Assembly (NCBI GenBank): GCA_947478405.1
Contig: CANJVX010000001.1
Span: 1-64,000, forward strand
Origin: Beijerinckiaceae bacterium
GTDB taxonomy: Bacteria; Pseudomonadota; Alphaproteobacteria; Rhizobiales; Beijerinckiaceae
DNA: 64,000 bases
Direction of reading: 5' to 3'
In this document: piece after piece, positions 55,240 through 64,000 of the stretch
Layout of the letters: each line of letters begins with the position of its first letter
Position numbering within the stretch: position 1 is the first letter of the stretch
The notes under the pieces: generated by a model
Seen by the model: only the letters and a program-made list of their open reading frames with translations
Databases searched by the model: none
Told to the model about the DNA's origin: nothing
Translations under genes and position numbers: made by a program

Positions 55240-55256
55240 ATGTTGCGCTGCACCAT
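55240..55256. promoter_or_regulatory. Candidate EMC operator copy 2 (ATGTTGC-GCT-GCACCAT)
   Basis: 17-bp imperfect dyad in the ccr/ecm divergent region; 15/17 identical to copy 3. Confidence 0.5.
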
Positions 55257-55327
55257 ACTACTAAGGTTTCGTAGACCCGTATGGTCCAGACGCATGACTT
55301 TCGTGTGAGAAAAGGGCTTAATCGGTA

Positions 55328-55344
55328 ATGTTGCTCTGCAGCAT
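55328..55344. promoter_or_regulatory. Candidate EMC operator copy 3 (ATGTTGC-TCT-GCAGCAT)
   Basis: 17-bp imperfect dyad, 88 bp centre-to-centre from copy 2. Confidence 0.5.
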
Positions 55345-55376
55345 GCCAAACTCTTGCAGGACCAGATGAGCCGCCG

Positions 55377-57352
55377 ATGACCACCGGAGCCCCAAAGCCT
55401 GACAAACCCTGGATTTTTCGAACCTATGCTGGTCATTCGACGGCGGCCGAGTCAAACCGGCTCTATCGGACCAATCTAGCTAAAGGCCAGACAGGCCTGT
55501 CGGTAGCTTTCGATCTACCCACCCAGACCGGCTATGATTCCGATCACATTCTAGCGCGTGGCGAAGTCGGCAAAGTCGGCGTGCCGATTTGTCACCTAGG
55601 CGATATGCGCACACTTTTCGATGGTATCCCCATTGCAGAGATGAACACGTCTATGACCATCAACGCCACAGCACCGTGGTTGATGGCTCTTTATATTGCC
55701 GCTGCTGATGAACAGGGTGCCCTACGCTCGGCTCTGCAGGGCACGACACAAAACGACATCATCAAGGAATATCTCTCGCGCGGCACTTATGTGTTTCCGC
55801 CCGTACCGTCCATGCGGCTCACGCGCGACATGATCCTGTTCACGACGAAGAATGTTCCCAAATGGAACCCGATGAATGTTTGCTCCTACCATCTGCAAGA
55901 AGCTGGAGCGACACCGGTGCAGGAATTGAGCTATGCGCTGGCAACAGCCATTGCGATTCTGGATTCTGTGAAAGCTTCAGGTGATCTTGATCCCAAGGAT
56001 ATGGGCGAGGTCGTCGGCCGGATCTCTTTTTTCGTGAATGCAGGGATGCGCTTTGTCACCGAGCTTTGCAAAATGCGGGCATTCACGGAATTATGGGACG
56101 AGATTACGAGAGACCGTTATAGCATTGCTGATGAGAAATACCGTCGCTTCCGGTATGGCGTTCAAGTGAACTCTCTGGGACTGACCGAGCAACAACCAGA
56201 AAATAATGTCTATCGTATTCTTATCGAAATGCTCGCGGTAGTGCTCTCAAAAAATACAAGAGAGCGCGTGCAGTGCAATTGCCTGCATGGAACGAGGCAC
56301 TAGGTCTTCCAAGGCCATTCGATCAACAATGGTCCCTGCGCATCCAGCAGATCATGGCCTATGAAACCGATCTTCTCGAATATGGCGATCTCTTCGACGG
56401 TAGCCATGAGGTCACACGTAAGGTTGAAGAGTTGAAAGCTCAGGCTCGCGCGGAACTGGCTGAGATTGAAAAGGTCGGGGGAGCGATTGCGGCAGTTGAA
56501 AATGGATATCTGAAATCCCGCCTTGTTGAATCCAATACGCGACGACTGGAATCTATTGAGCGGGGCGAGCAAGTTGTCGTGGGCGTCAACCGCTTTCTCG
56601 AAAGCGAAGCTTCACCACTCACAACAGGTAACAGCGCCATCATGGTTGTCCCTGATCATGTTGAGGCCGAACAGATTGAACGTTTGCAGGCATGGCGCCA
56701 ACAGCGAGATTCAAGAGCTGTTGAAAAAGCACTCGACGATTTGCGTCGTGCCGCCATGGATGGCCGCAACATCATGGAGCCTTCCATCGCAGCTGCAAAA
56801 GCGGGAGCCACCACAGGTGAATGGGGCGCTGTTCTACGTGGCGCGTTCGGTGAATATCGCGCTCCGACAGGCGTTGGCACATCAGCTCGACAGGTCGGTG
56901 GTGAGCTAGATGATGTGCGCAGCGAAGTTGAACGCGTTTCGCAAAAGCTCGGTCGCCGCCTAAAATTTCTTGTAGGAAAGCCTGGTCTTGATGGACATTC
57001 CAACGGCGCTGAACAGATAGCCGTTCGGGCGCGAGATGCGGGCATGGATGTAGTTTATGAAGGTATCCGTCTTACCCCTTCTGAAATAGTCGATGCTGCA
57101 CGCAGAAATGATGTCCATTGCATCGGGCTATCTATTCTTTCTGGCTCTCATGTCCAACTTGTGCGTGATGTCGCACAGCGGATGAAGCATGATGGGTTGA
57201 CACATATCCCCCTCGTTGTCGGCGGCATCATTCCACTAGAAGACGAAGTGAAACTGCTCGCCGAGGGCGTGGCGGCGGTCTATACGCCGAAGGATTATGA
57301 GCTCAATTCGATCATGCGCGATCTTGTGCGTATCGTTGATAAGCACAATTGA
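55377..57352 (+). pseudogene. ecm: Ethylmalonyl-CoA mutase, split by a frameshift near 56259-56264
   Basis: ORF 55377-56303 has the mutase N-domain (RTYAGHSTAAESNRLYRTNLAKGQTGLSVAFDLPTQTGYDSDH). ORF 56273-57352 continues VQLPAWNEALGLPRPFDQQWSLRIQQIMAYETDLLEYGD and the B12 domain GLDGHSNGAEQIAVRARDAGMDVVYEGI. Removing one AG from AGAGAG gives continuous VLSKNTRARAVQLPAWNEALG. Confidence 0.87.
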
Positions 57353-57354
57353 GA

Positions 57355-57383
57355 AAGGCGGGATTGGGGCCCCGCCTTCTTTT
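57355..57383 (+). terminator. Rho-independent terminator after ecm
   Basis: AAGGCGGG-ATTGGGGC-CCCGCCTT-CTTTT between the convergent ecm and clpB. Confidence 0.8.
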
Positions 57384-57386
57384 CAC

Positions 57387-60041
57387 TCAGTTCAATTTGC
57401 CTTTTTGAGTTGGCAAGTCGCTGCCATCGGCATTTCGACCGAGCGGCTGTGCCGTACTTTCGACGACTTCCCCATTTAACAGCAGACCTGAGGCGCTACC
57501 GGTGATGTGGACCAGATCACCATCCTTGATGGTGCCCCCAAGAATTCGTTCGGCGAGAGGGTCTTGCACCGACTTCTGGATCACGCGCTTTAGCGGGCGT
57601 GCGCCATAGGCCGGATCATAGCCGCGATCAGCTAACCATTGGCGCCCACTTCCATCGAGATCGACGGTGATCTTGCGATCATCGAGAAGTGTTGTAAGGC
57701 GCGCCATCTGGATATCAACAATTGCACCCATATCCACACGCTGCAAACGATGGAAGAGAACAATTTCGTCAACGCGGTTCAGAAATTCAGGACGGAAATG
57801 GCTCCGCACCACCGTCATAACATCATCCTGCACGGCAGATGAATCTTCACCTTCGGGCTGGTTCACCAGATATTCAGACCCAAGATTTGAGGTCATGATG
57901 ATGAGCACATTTCGGAAATCAACTGTGTGCCCTTGTCCATCTGTAAGGCGCCCGTCGTCGAGCACCTGCAGCAGGACATTGAAAACATCAGGATGTGCCT
58001 TTTCGATTTCGTCAAAGAGTACAACTTGATAGGGCCGCCGCCGCACGGCTTCCGTCAAAGCACCACCTTCTTCGTAACCAACATAGCCAGGTGGTGCGCC
58101 AATGAGGCGGGAGACAGAATGCTTTTCCATATATTCAGACATGTCGAGACGAACCATCGCGGCATCGTCATCAAACAGGAACGAGGCCAGCGCCTTCGTC
58201 AGCTCGGTTTTGCCAACGCCCGTCGGGCCGAGAAATATGAACGAACCAATTGGTCGATTGGGATCCTGAAGGCCCGCGCGTGCGCGACGAACTGCTGTAG
58301 AGACAGCGTGTACGGCTTCTCGTTGACCAATGACACGCCGCGCTAAGCTATCCTCCATTTTCAGAAGCTTTTCTCGCTCGCCTTCCAGCATTTTATCGAC
58401 AGGTACGCCAGTCCAGCGCGAGACGACCTGTGCAATGTGGTCAGCAGAAACTTCTTCTTCAACAAGCGCAGACGTCGCCTTTGCTTCGATCTGACCGAGT
58501 TTTTTTTCAAGTTCGGGGATGAGACCATAGGTCAATTCACCAGCACGCTGATATTCACCGCGCCTCTGCGCTTGAGCGAGTTCTGTGCGGCCTGCTTCCA
58601 GCTGCTCCTTGAGCTTTTGAGCTTCGCCGAGCTTGTCTTTCTCAGCTTTCCATCGTGTTGTCAGGGAGGCCGATTTTTCTTCAACATCCGCCAGCTCAAG
58701 TTCCAGCTTCACCAAGCGATCCCGCGAGGCTGGATCAGTTTCCTTGCGCAGGGCTTCCTGTTCAATTCGAAGCTGGATGATGCGGCGATCAAGTTCATCA
58801 AGCTCTTCGGGTTTCGAATCGACCTGCATGCGCAAACGCGATGAAGCCTCATCAATCAGATCGATGGCTTTGTCGGGCAGGAATCGGTCTGCAATGTAGC
58901 GGTTCGACAGAGTTGCAGCCGCCACAATTGCTGCATCCGTGATGCGTACACCGTGATGGAGTTCATATTTTTCCTTGAGACCACGCAGAATCGAGATCGT
59001 GTCCTCAACCGTGGGCTCAGAAACGAAGACGGGCTGGAACCGGCGGGCGAGCGCCGCATCTTTCTCAACATGTCTGCGGTATTCATCAAGCGTGGTCGCC
59101 CCAACGCAATGCAATTCGCCACGCGCAAGTGCTGGTTTCAGAAGGTTGGATGCATCCATCGCACCGTCTGCCTTGCCTGCGCCTACCAGCGTGTGCATTT
59201 CGTCAATGAATAAAATAATGCCGCCGGCAGCATCTGTGACTTCGTTGAGGACAGCCTTCAAGCGTTCCTCAAATTCACCGCGGAACTTTGCTCCCGCAAT
59301 CAGAGAGCCCAGGTCCAAGGAGAGCAGTTTTTTGTCTTTTAGGCCTTCAGGCACGTCACCATTGACGATACGAAGCGCGAGGCCTTCGACAATTGCAGTT
59401 TTCCCCACTCCCGGTTCGCCAATGAGAACAGGATTATTTTTTGTTCGGCGCGAGAGAACCTGAATGGTTCGACGAATCTCTTCATCTCGGCCAATCACGG
59501 GGTCGAGCTTGCCGTTTCTCGCAGCCTCAGTCAGATCGCGGGCATATTTTTTCAGTGCATCATAGGCATTTTCAGCCGTTGCATTGTCGGCTGTGCGCCC
59601 CTTGCGCAAATCTTCGATGGCATGATTGAGCGATTGCGGCGTGACGCCAGCATTGGTCAGAATTTTTCCAGCATCTGATGATTTTTCAGCAGCGATGGCC
59701 AATAGCAGACGCTCTACCGTGACATAGCTATCACCCGCTTTTTGCGCGAGTTTTTCTGCGGCATCGAAAATGCGCGCAGTGGTCGCCGAGAGATAGAGCT
59801 GCCCCGCGCCCGATCCTTCGACCTTAGGTAATTTGCCGAGGGCAAGCTCTGTCTTTTGGATTGCCTCGCGGGAGCGCCCACCTGCTTTGTCGATCAGACC
59901 TGCAGCGAGGCCTTCCTCATCGTCGAGCAAAACTTTCAAAAGATGCTCGGGTGTGAATTGCTGGTGGCCTTCTCGCAGAGCCAGCGACTGGGCTGATTGG
60001 ACGAAGCCGCGAGCGCGTTCGGTATATTTGTCGATATTCAT
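57387..60041 (-). CDS. clpB: ATP-dependent chaperone ClpB
   Basis: [22 protein letters not shown] start; [19 protein letters not shown] and [15 protein letters not shown] Walker A motifs. Confidence 0.97.
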   Translation of the reverse strand: MNIDKYTERARGFVQSAQSLALREGHQQFTPEHLLKVLLDDEEGLAAGLIDKAGGRSREAIQKTELALGKLPKVEGSGAGQLYLSATTARIFDAAEKLAQKAGDSYVTVERLLLAIAAEKSSDAGKILTNAGVTPQSLNHAIEDLRKGRTADNATAENAYDALKKYARDLTEAARNGKLDPVIGRDEEIRRTIQVLSRRTKNNPVLIGEPGVGKTAIVEGLALRIVNGDVPEGLKDKKLLSLDLGSLIAGAKFRGEFEERLKAVLNEVTDAAGGIILFIDEMHTLVGAGKADGAMDASNLLKPALARGELHCVGATTLDEYRRHVEKDAALARRFQPVFVSEPTVEDTISILRGLKEKYELHHGVRITDAAIVAAATLSNRYIADRFLPDKAIDLIDEASSRLRMQVDSKPEELDELDRRIIQLRIEQEALRKETDPASRDRLVKLELELADVEEKSASLTTRWKAEKDKLGEAQKLKEQLEAGRTELAQAQRRGEYQRAGELTYGLIPELEKKLGQIEAKATSALVEEEVSADHIAQVVSRWTGVPVDKMLEGEREKLLKMEDSLARRVIGQREAVHAVSTAVRRARAGLQDPNRPIGSFIFLGPTGVGKTELTKALASFLFDDDAAMVRLDMSEYMEKHSVSRLIGAPPGYVGYEEGGALTEAVRRRPYQVVLFDEIEKAHPDVFNVLLQVLDDGRLTDGQGHTVDFRNVLIIMTSNLGSEYLVNQPEGEDSSAVQDDVMTVVRSHFRPEFLNRVDEIVLFHRLQRVDMGAIVDIQMARLTTLLDDRKITVDLDGSGRQWLADRGYDPAYGARPLKRVIQKSVQDPLAERILGGTIKDGDLVHITGSASGLLLNGEVVESTAQPLGRNADGSDLPTQKGKLN

Positions 60042-60203
60042 GATCCACTCCTCAACCGTGGCATTCATCCCGAAGCGATGCTGCAACGTCGAACTCAAGG
60101 CCCCTGACGGCGACCCTCATTGATTCATGTAGGAAGACGCCGCGAACATAAAAGAGGAGCAGATAAACCTTTCTTTGCACTTGATCCTGGTCAGGGTGCA
60201 CAA

Positions 60204-60228
60204 AGAAAAAGGGGCCCGAGGGCCCCTT
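60204..60228 (-). terminator. Rho-independent terminator of the DUF4167 gene
   Basis: Minus strand AAGGGGCCC-TC-GGGCCCC-TTTTTCTTT. Confidence 0.85.
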
Positions 60229-60232
60229 GGTC

Positions 60233-61093
60233 TTATTCCGCCGTAGGCACGTCGCCTCGCGGGAAGTTTTCGCCTTCTTCGCCGGCAGGGCGCCGACGCC
60301 GACGCCGAGGGCGCAGGTGGAACCCGACACCTTCATTTTCGCCAACATCTGTGCCTATCTCTGGCTGATCGCCCGCGCCGATCACGACTTCATCGGATGC
60401 CGGAATGCGGACGGGAGCCGTGATAAAAGCAGGCAGCCCCGTGTCAGGCTGTTCTTCAGATTCGACGCGATTGTCGAAACGGGGCTGTTGGAAGTTCGCA
60501 CGGTCCGGCCGCGGGCCCCGGTTTGGATTGTTATTGCGACCTTGTTGATTGCGATCTTGGAACGGACGATCCGGACGCGGACCACGTTCCTGACGCTCGC
60601 CGTGCTGTCGTTCACCTTGGGGCTGCTGTGCCTGAGGCGCGTTGAAATTACTTTGCACATAGGGTTGCTGCCCGCCAGTGCCAAAAGGCTGCGGCTGGCC
60701 TTGGAAAGGCGCGGGCGGGCTCGGAGGCTGGCGCTCGAAAGGCGAAGCAAAGCGGTCGGGCATGCCGCCATCATCATCGTCATCTTCCTCAGCGTCAGCT
60801 TCGCCAGCCGGCCGAACATATCCGACCTGAGCCTGTTGCTGCGCCTGCTGGGCCGCTGCTATGATGCGGTAGTAATGCTCAGCGTGCTGGAGATAGCTTT
60901 CAGCCATAACCGGATCGCCGGAGGATTGCGCATCGCGGGCGAGCTGCAGATATTTTTCCGTAACGTGATGGGCCGTGCCGCGAATTTTCACGTCGGGTCC
61001 ATTGGATTCAAAGGTCCGGGTGAGCGGATTGGGGCCCTTGCGATTGCTGTTATTATTGCGGCCACGCATACGCTTGTTCTGACCAGGTCTCAT
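60233..61093 (-). CDS. DUF4167 domain protein (basic/Gln-rich, RNA-binding-like tails)
   Basis: MRPGQNKRMRGRNNNSNRKGPNPLTRTFESNGPDVKIRGTAHHVTEKYLQLARDAQSSGDPVMAESYLQHAEHYYRI; sits between prmC and clpB. Confidence 0.92.
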   Translation of the reverse strand: MRPGQNKRMRGRNNNSNRKGPNPLTRTFESNGPDVKIRGTAHHVTEKYLQLARDAQSSGDPVMAESYLQHAEHYYRIIAAAQQAQQQAQVGYVRPAGEADAEEDDDDDGGMPDRFASPFERQPPSPPAPFQGQPQPFGTGGQQPYVQSNFNAPQAQQPQGERQHGERQERGPRPDRPFQDRNQQGRNNNPNRGPRPDRANFQQPRFDNRVESEEQPDTGLPAFITAPVRIPASDEVVIGAGDQPEIGTDVGENEGVGFHLRPRRRRRRPAGEEGENFPRGDVPTAE

Positions 61094-61450
61094 CGATGAT
61101 CCTTGCACATTGCGCTAGCTCCTTGTCGGTACACGATGCCGCCGAAAGGTGGGATAGCGCTTCAAAAACTATATTGGTTAAGGCGAATAGGCTCTCCGGC
61201 CGGTCTGTAAACGCCCAAGTCTACGACCCGGGTCTCATGATCTGCGACAGTTTGCAGGATCACCGAATTTGGGGACTTTCGCCTCGTCCAACCCGGAACC
61301 GTGCCAGGCAAACGACCGGAGAGCAAAGTGAGCTCTCAACGGGCCTTCAGCCACTGCACATGCAGAACCGAGGCGATTTCTGACTTTCTGTTTAGTCTTT
61401 TTCTCAGCTCCCGCCAAGCGGAAATGCAGAAATTCTGGGGAGAGCTAGGC

Positions 61451-62332
61451 TCATACCGGCCATCCAAGCGCGAGCGCACGCTCGACCCCACCAAGATCAC
61501 GCCTGAGGCCCAGGCCCATCAAACCGGTCTCCTCGGCAAGTTTTTTGACTGCAGGTGCCTGGCCAATACCTAGTTCGAGCACGCAAATGCCGTCCGCAGC
61601 TAGGTTTGCTGGAAGCGCCCCGATGATTTTCCGATAGGCATCAAGCCCATCGGCCCCACCATCCAGCGCAAGCAGGGGATCATGTTCGCGGACTTCCCGG
61701 TCGAGCCCCGCAATGGCGGCACTCTCGATATAGGGCGGATTGGAGACCACAAGGTCGAAGCGTTCTTCGAGCCCTTGAGCCCAGTCGCCCAAGCGAATCA
61801 CCGCCCGATCCTCAAGGCCATTGCGGTGCGCGTTGTCCTCAGCCACCGCACAGGCCGCGGGCGAAATATCAATCCCAACACCTGTTGCCCGCGAGCATTC
61901 GGTGAGCAAAGCCAAAAGCAAAGCACCGGTGCCTGTTCCCAGATCAAGGATGCGCAGAGGATCAGCCATTCTCTGACCCAGAAGATCAATCGCAGCTTCC
62001 ACAATCGTTTCCGTATCAGCACGTGGGTCGAGAACATCGGGCGTCACACGAAGGTCGAGCGTCCAGAAATCGCGTCGTCCCGTGATGCGGGTGACTGGTT
62101 CCCCCATGAGACGACGCTCAAGCCACATCGATAATGTGTTGGCTTCAATCTCCGACAGCTGACGTTCTGGCTGTGTGATGAGATGCATATGCTCAAGACC
62201 TGCGGCACTTAAGAGAAGAACCCGCGCCTCCGCTTCGCTTTGCACCACACCAATGTCGGTAAGCGCCTCCGCTAAAAAACGCAAAGCCTCGGCAATGTCG
62301 AGTTTCGCTTGGATTCTTTTATTCGCATTCAT
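61451..62332 (-). CDS. prmC: Peptide chain release factor N5-glutamine methyltransferase
   Basis: ILDLGTGTGALLLALL, LVVSNPPYIES. Confidence 0.95.
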   Translation of the reverse strand: MNANKRIQAKLDIAEALRFLAEALTDIGVVQSEAEARVLLLSAAGLEHMHLITQPERQLSEIEANTLSMWLERRLMGEPVTRITGRRDFWTLDLRVTPDVLDPRADTETIVEAAIDLLGQRMADPLRILDLGTGTGALLLALLTECSRATGVGIDISPAACAVAEDNAHRNGLEDRAVIRLGDWAQGLEERFDLVVSNPPYIESAAIAGLDREVREHDPLLALDGGADGLDAYRKIIGALPANLAADGICVLELGIGQAPAVKKLAEETGLMGLGLRRDLGGVERALALGWPV

Positions 62333-64000
62333 TGCGACGGCGCTTGCGCCGCGCGCGTCATCACGCGCGTCAACCGCTCAATGAATTGCGTCGCATCGAC
62401 GGGCGGTTCGCCATCAGCAACTCGCGCTTCGTCGTGAATCAGCCAAGCTGTATCTTCAATAAGTGATAGGTCTTCACTTGTTGAAAATCGTCTGGCTAGG
62501 GCCGTGATGAGCGGATGTGATGGATTGATTTCAAGAACAGGCTTGGAGATGCATCCCAAACCGCCTTGTGCAAGAATGTGCTCAAGACGACGATCGCGCG
62601 CATGTGCCGGGGCAACAAGGCAAGCAGCACTTTCTGAAAGCCGCTCGGAGGCACAAACATCATCAACGCTCTCGCTGAGTGTTTGCTTCATATAGCCAAG
62701 AAGAGCCGCTACTTCTCTGCTGGTTTCATGTGAGGGATCTTTATGACCATCCAGAAGCGGGATATTATTAATTTCAGCGGAACCTTGCGTTACCGATTTG
62801 AAAAGTTTGCCATCAAAGCCGACTGCTGTTGAAACCCAAAATGCATCGACGGGATCAGACAGCAGGAGGACCTCAATCCCGCGAGATTTAAATCCTTCGA
62901 TTTGAGGGCTTTTTTCAAGGCGTTTATGATTGTCGCCCGTAATGAAATAGATGGCTGTCTGATTGGGGCGGAGATCGGCAATATAGTCTGTCAGAGTGCG
63001 GACCTGCTCACTGCTTTTCGAACTTGCAAAGCGTACAAGTTTAAACAGCTGGTCACGCCGCTCGGGATCTTCATAAAGAGCTTCCTTCAACACAGCGCCG
63101 AAGTTCGCCCAGATATTCTGGAAGGTCTCAAGATCGTTTTCGGCAAGCTTCGTGAGATCTTGCAGGACGTGATTGACGATCCCTTTTCGAATAGCGGCAA
63201 AGACAGGACTGTCTTGAATCATCTCGCGTGAAACATTCAGCGGCAAGTCGCTTGAGTCAACGATCAAACGCACGAAGCGTAACCAGCCTGGAAGGAGGTC
63301 CGCATCTTGCGTGATTAAAACACGTCGCACGTAAAGTTTTCCACGTCCTTTGCGGGCGGGCTCGAATAAATCGAGTGGTCGTGATCCGGGAATGAAAGCG
63401 AGAACGCTATATTCTTGTCGGCCTTCTGCACGCCAATGAAACGTCATCGCCGGTTCGTCAAGCTGACCTGCCAGAGAACGGTAGCAATCCGTATATTCTT
63501 CGGGCGTGATATCGCTCTTGGCACGCGTCCAGAGAGCCGATCCTTCGGCTACACGATACGGCTCCTCACCGTCTTTCTCGATGACATCAACAGGAATGGC
63601 GATGGCGCTGGAATGTTCCCGCACAATTTGCGCGAGGCGGCCGGGTGCCGCATAGGGGCGACCATCATCATTCAGATGCAGGATGACGCGTGTGCCGTTG
63701 GCTGGCGCGTCTTCGAGCGATAAGGCACGAATCGTATAGGTGCCTTTGCCGTCCGATTCCCACGCAAATCCTTCTTGCGTCCCAGCCTTACGTGTTTCAA
63801 CGGTGACCTTGCTGGCGACCATGAATGATGAATAAAAGCCAATTCCGAATTGGCCTATCAGCTCCGCGCCTTTCGCACCGTCGTCATTGCCCCCTTCGAC
63901 AAGCTTGTCGAGAAAAGCGCGCGTTCCGGAACTGGCAATCGTGCCCAAGGCCGAGACGAGTTCGGCTTCATTCATGCCGATGCCATTGTCGGCAACAATG
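62329..64000 (-). CDS. htpG: Chaperone HtpG (Hsp90), partial; N-terminus beyond the window
   Basis: TIVADNGIGMNEAELVSALGTIASSGTRAFLDKL, IGQFGIGFYSSFMVASKVTVETR; open to 64000. Confidence 0.95.
   Translation of the reverse strand, partial: IVADNGIGMNEAELVSALGTIASSGTRAFLDKLVEGGNDDGAKGAELIGQFGIGFYSSFMVASKVTVETRKAGTQEGFAWESDGKGTYTIRALSLEDAPANGTRVILHLNDDGRPYAAPGRLAQIVREHSSAIAIPVDVIEKDGEEPYRVAEGSALWTRAKSDITPEEYTDCYRSLAGQLDEPAMTFHWRAEGRQEYSVLAFIPGSRPLDLFEPARKGRGKLYVRRVLITQDADLLPGWLRFVRLIVDSSDLPLNVSREMIQDSPVFAAIRKGIVNHVLQDLTKLAENDLETFQNIWANFGAVLKEALYEDPERRDQLFKLVRFASSKSSEQVRTLTDYIADLRPNQTAIYFITGDNHKRLEKSPQIEGFKSRGIEVLLLSDPVDAFWVSTAVGFDGKLFKSVTQGSAEINNIPLLDGHKDPSHETSREVAALLGYMKQTLSESVDDVCASERLSESAACLVAPAHARDRRLEHILAQGGLGCISKPVLEINPSHPLITALARRFSTSEDLSLIEDTAWLIHDEARVADGEPPVDATQFIERLTRVMTRAAQAPSQ

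Noticed and set aside
60042-60110. Possible heat-shock (sigma-32) promoter upstream of clpB containing CCTTGAG
   Set aside because: No convincing -10 element at appropriate spacing; clpB is likely heat regulated but the sequence alone does not support a call.
60290-60312. Short GCCGAC tandem repeat in the DUF4167 gene
   Set aside because: Encodes the arginine-rich tail (RRRRR) of DUF4167 protein; codon-level low complexity rather than a regulatory repeat.

Overview
The window is dense, syntenic housekeeping sequence from an alphaproteobacterium (gene order looks Rhizobiales/Hyphomicrobiales-like). From left to right it holds: a trpS fragment; a his operon plus coaA; a timA-mltA-smr-xre-pfkB operon; and a probable chromosome-origin region next to hemE, followed by rho-mnmE-mnmG-rsmG-parA-parB with two perfect parS sites. 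Next come holA-lptE-leuS, ftsK-amtB-glnK, tRNA-Gly(GCC), metXW, the chorismate mutase-hisC-tyrC cluster and ftsEX. The right end carries an ethylmalonyl-CoA (EMC) pathway module (mcd, ccr, ecm), then clpB, prmC and part of htpG. I saw no phage, transposon, CRISPR or defence island. The most unusual signals are in the EMC module. ccr and ecm are each broken by one small frameshift, while every other recognisable complete gene I checked looks intact. A 17-bp dyad motif occurs upstream of mcd and twice in the ccr/ecm divergent promoter region, which suggests an undescribed EMC operator. Other signals are a DnaA/CtrA-like origin candidate, a sigma-54-like glnK promoter with upstream dyads, and a perfect palindrome shared by the secB and dnaQ stop codons. 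All family assignments come from reading the translated sequence; no database search was run.
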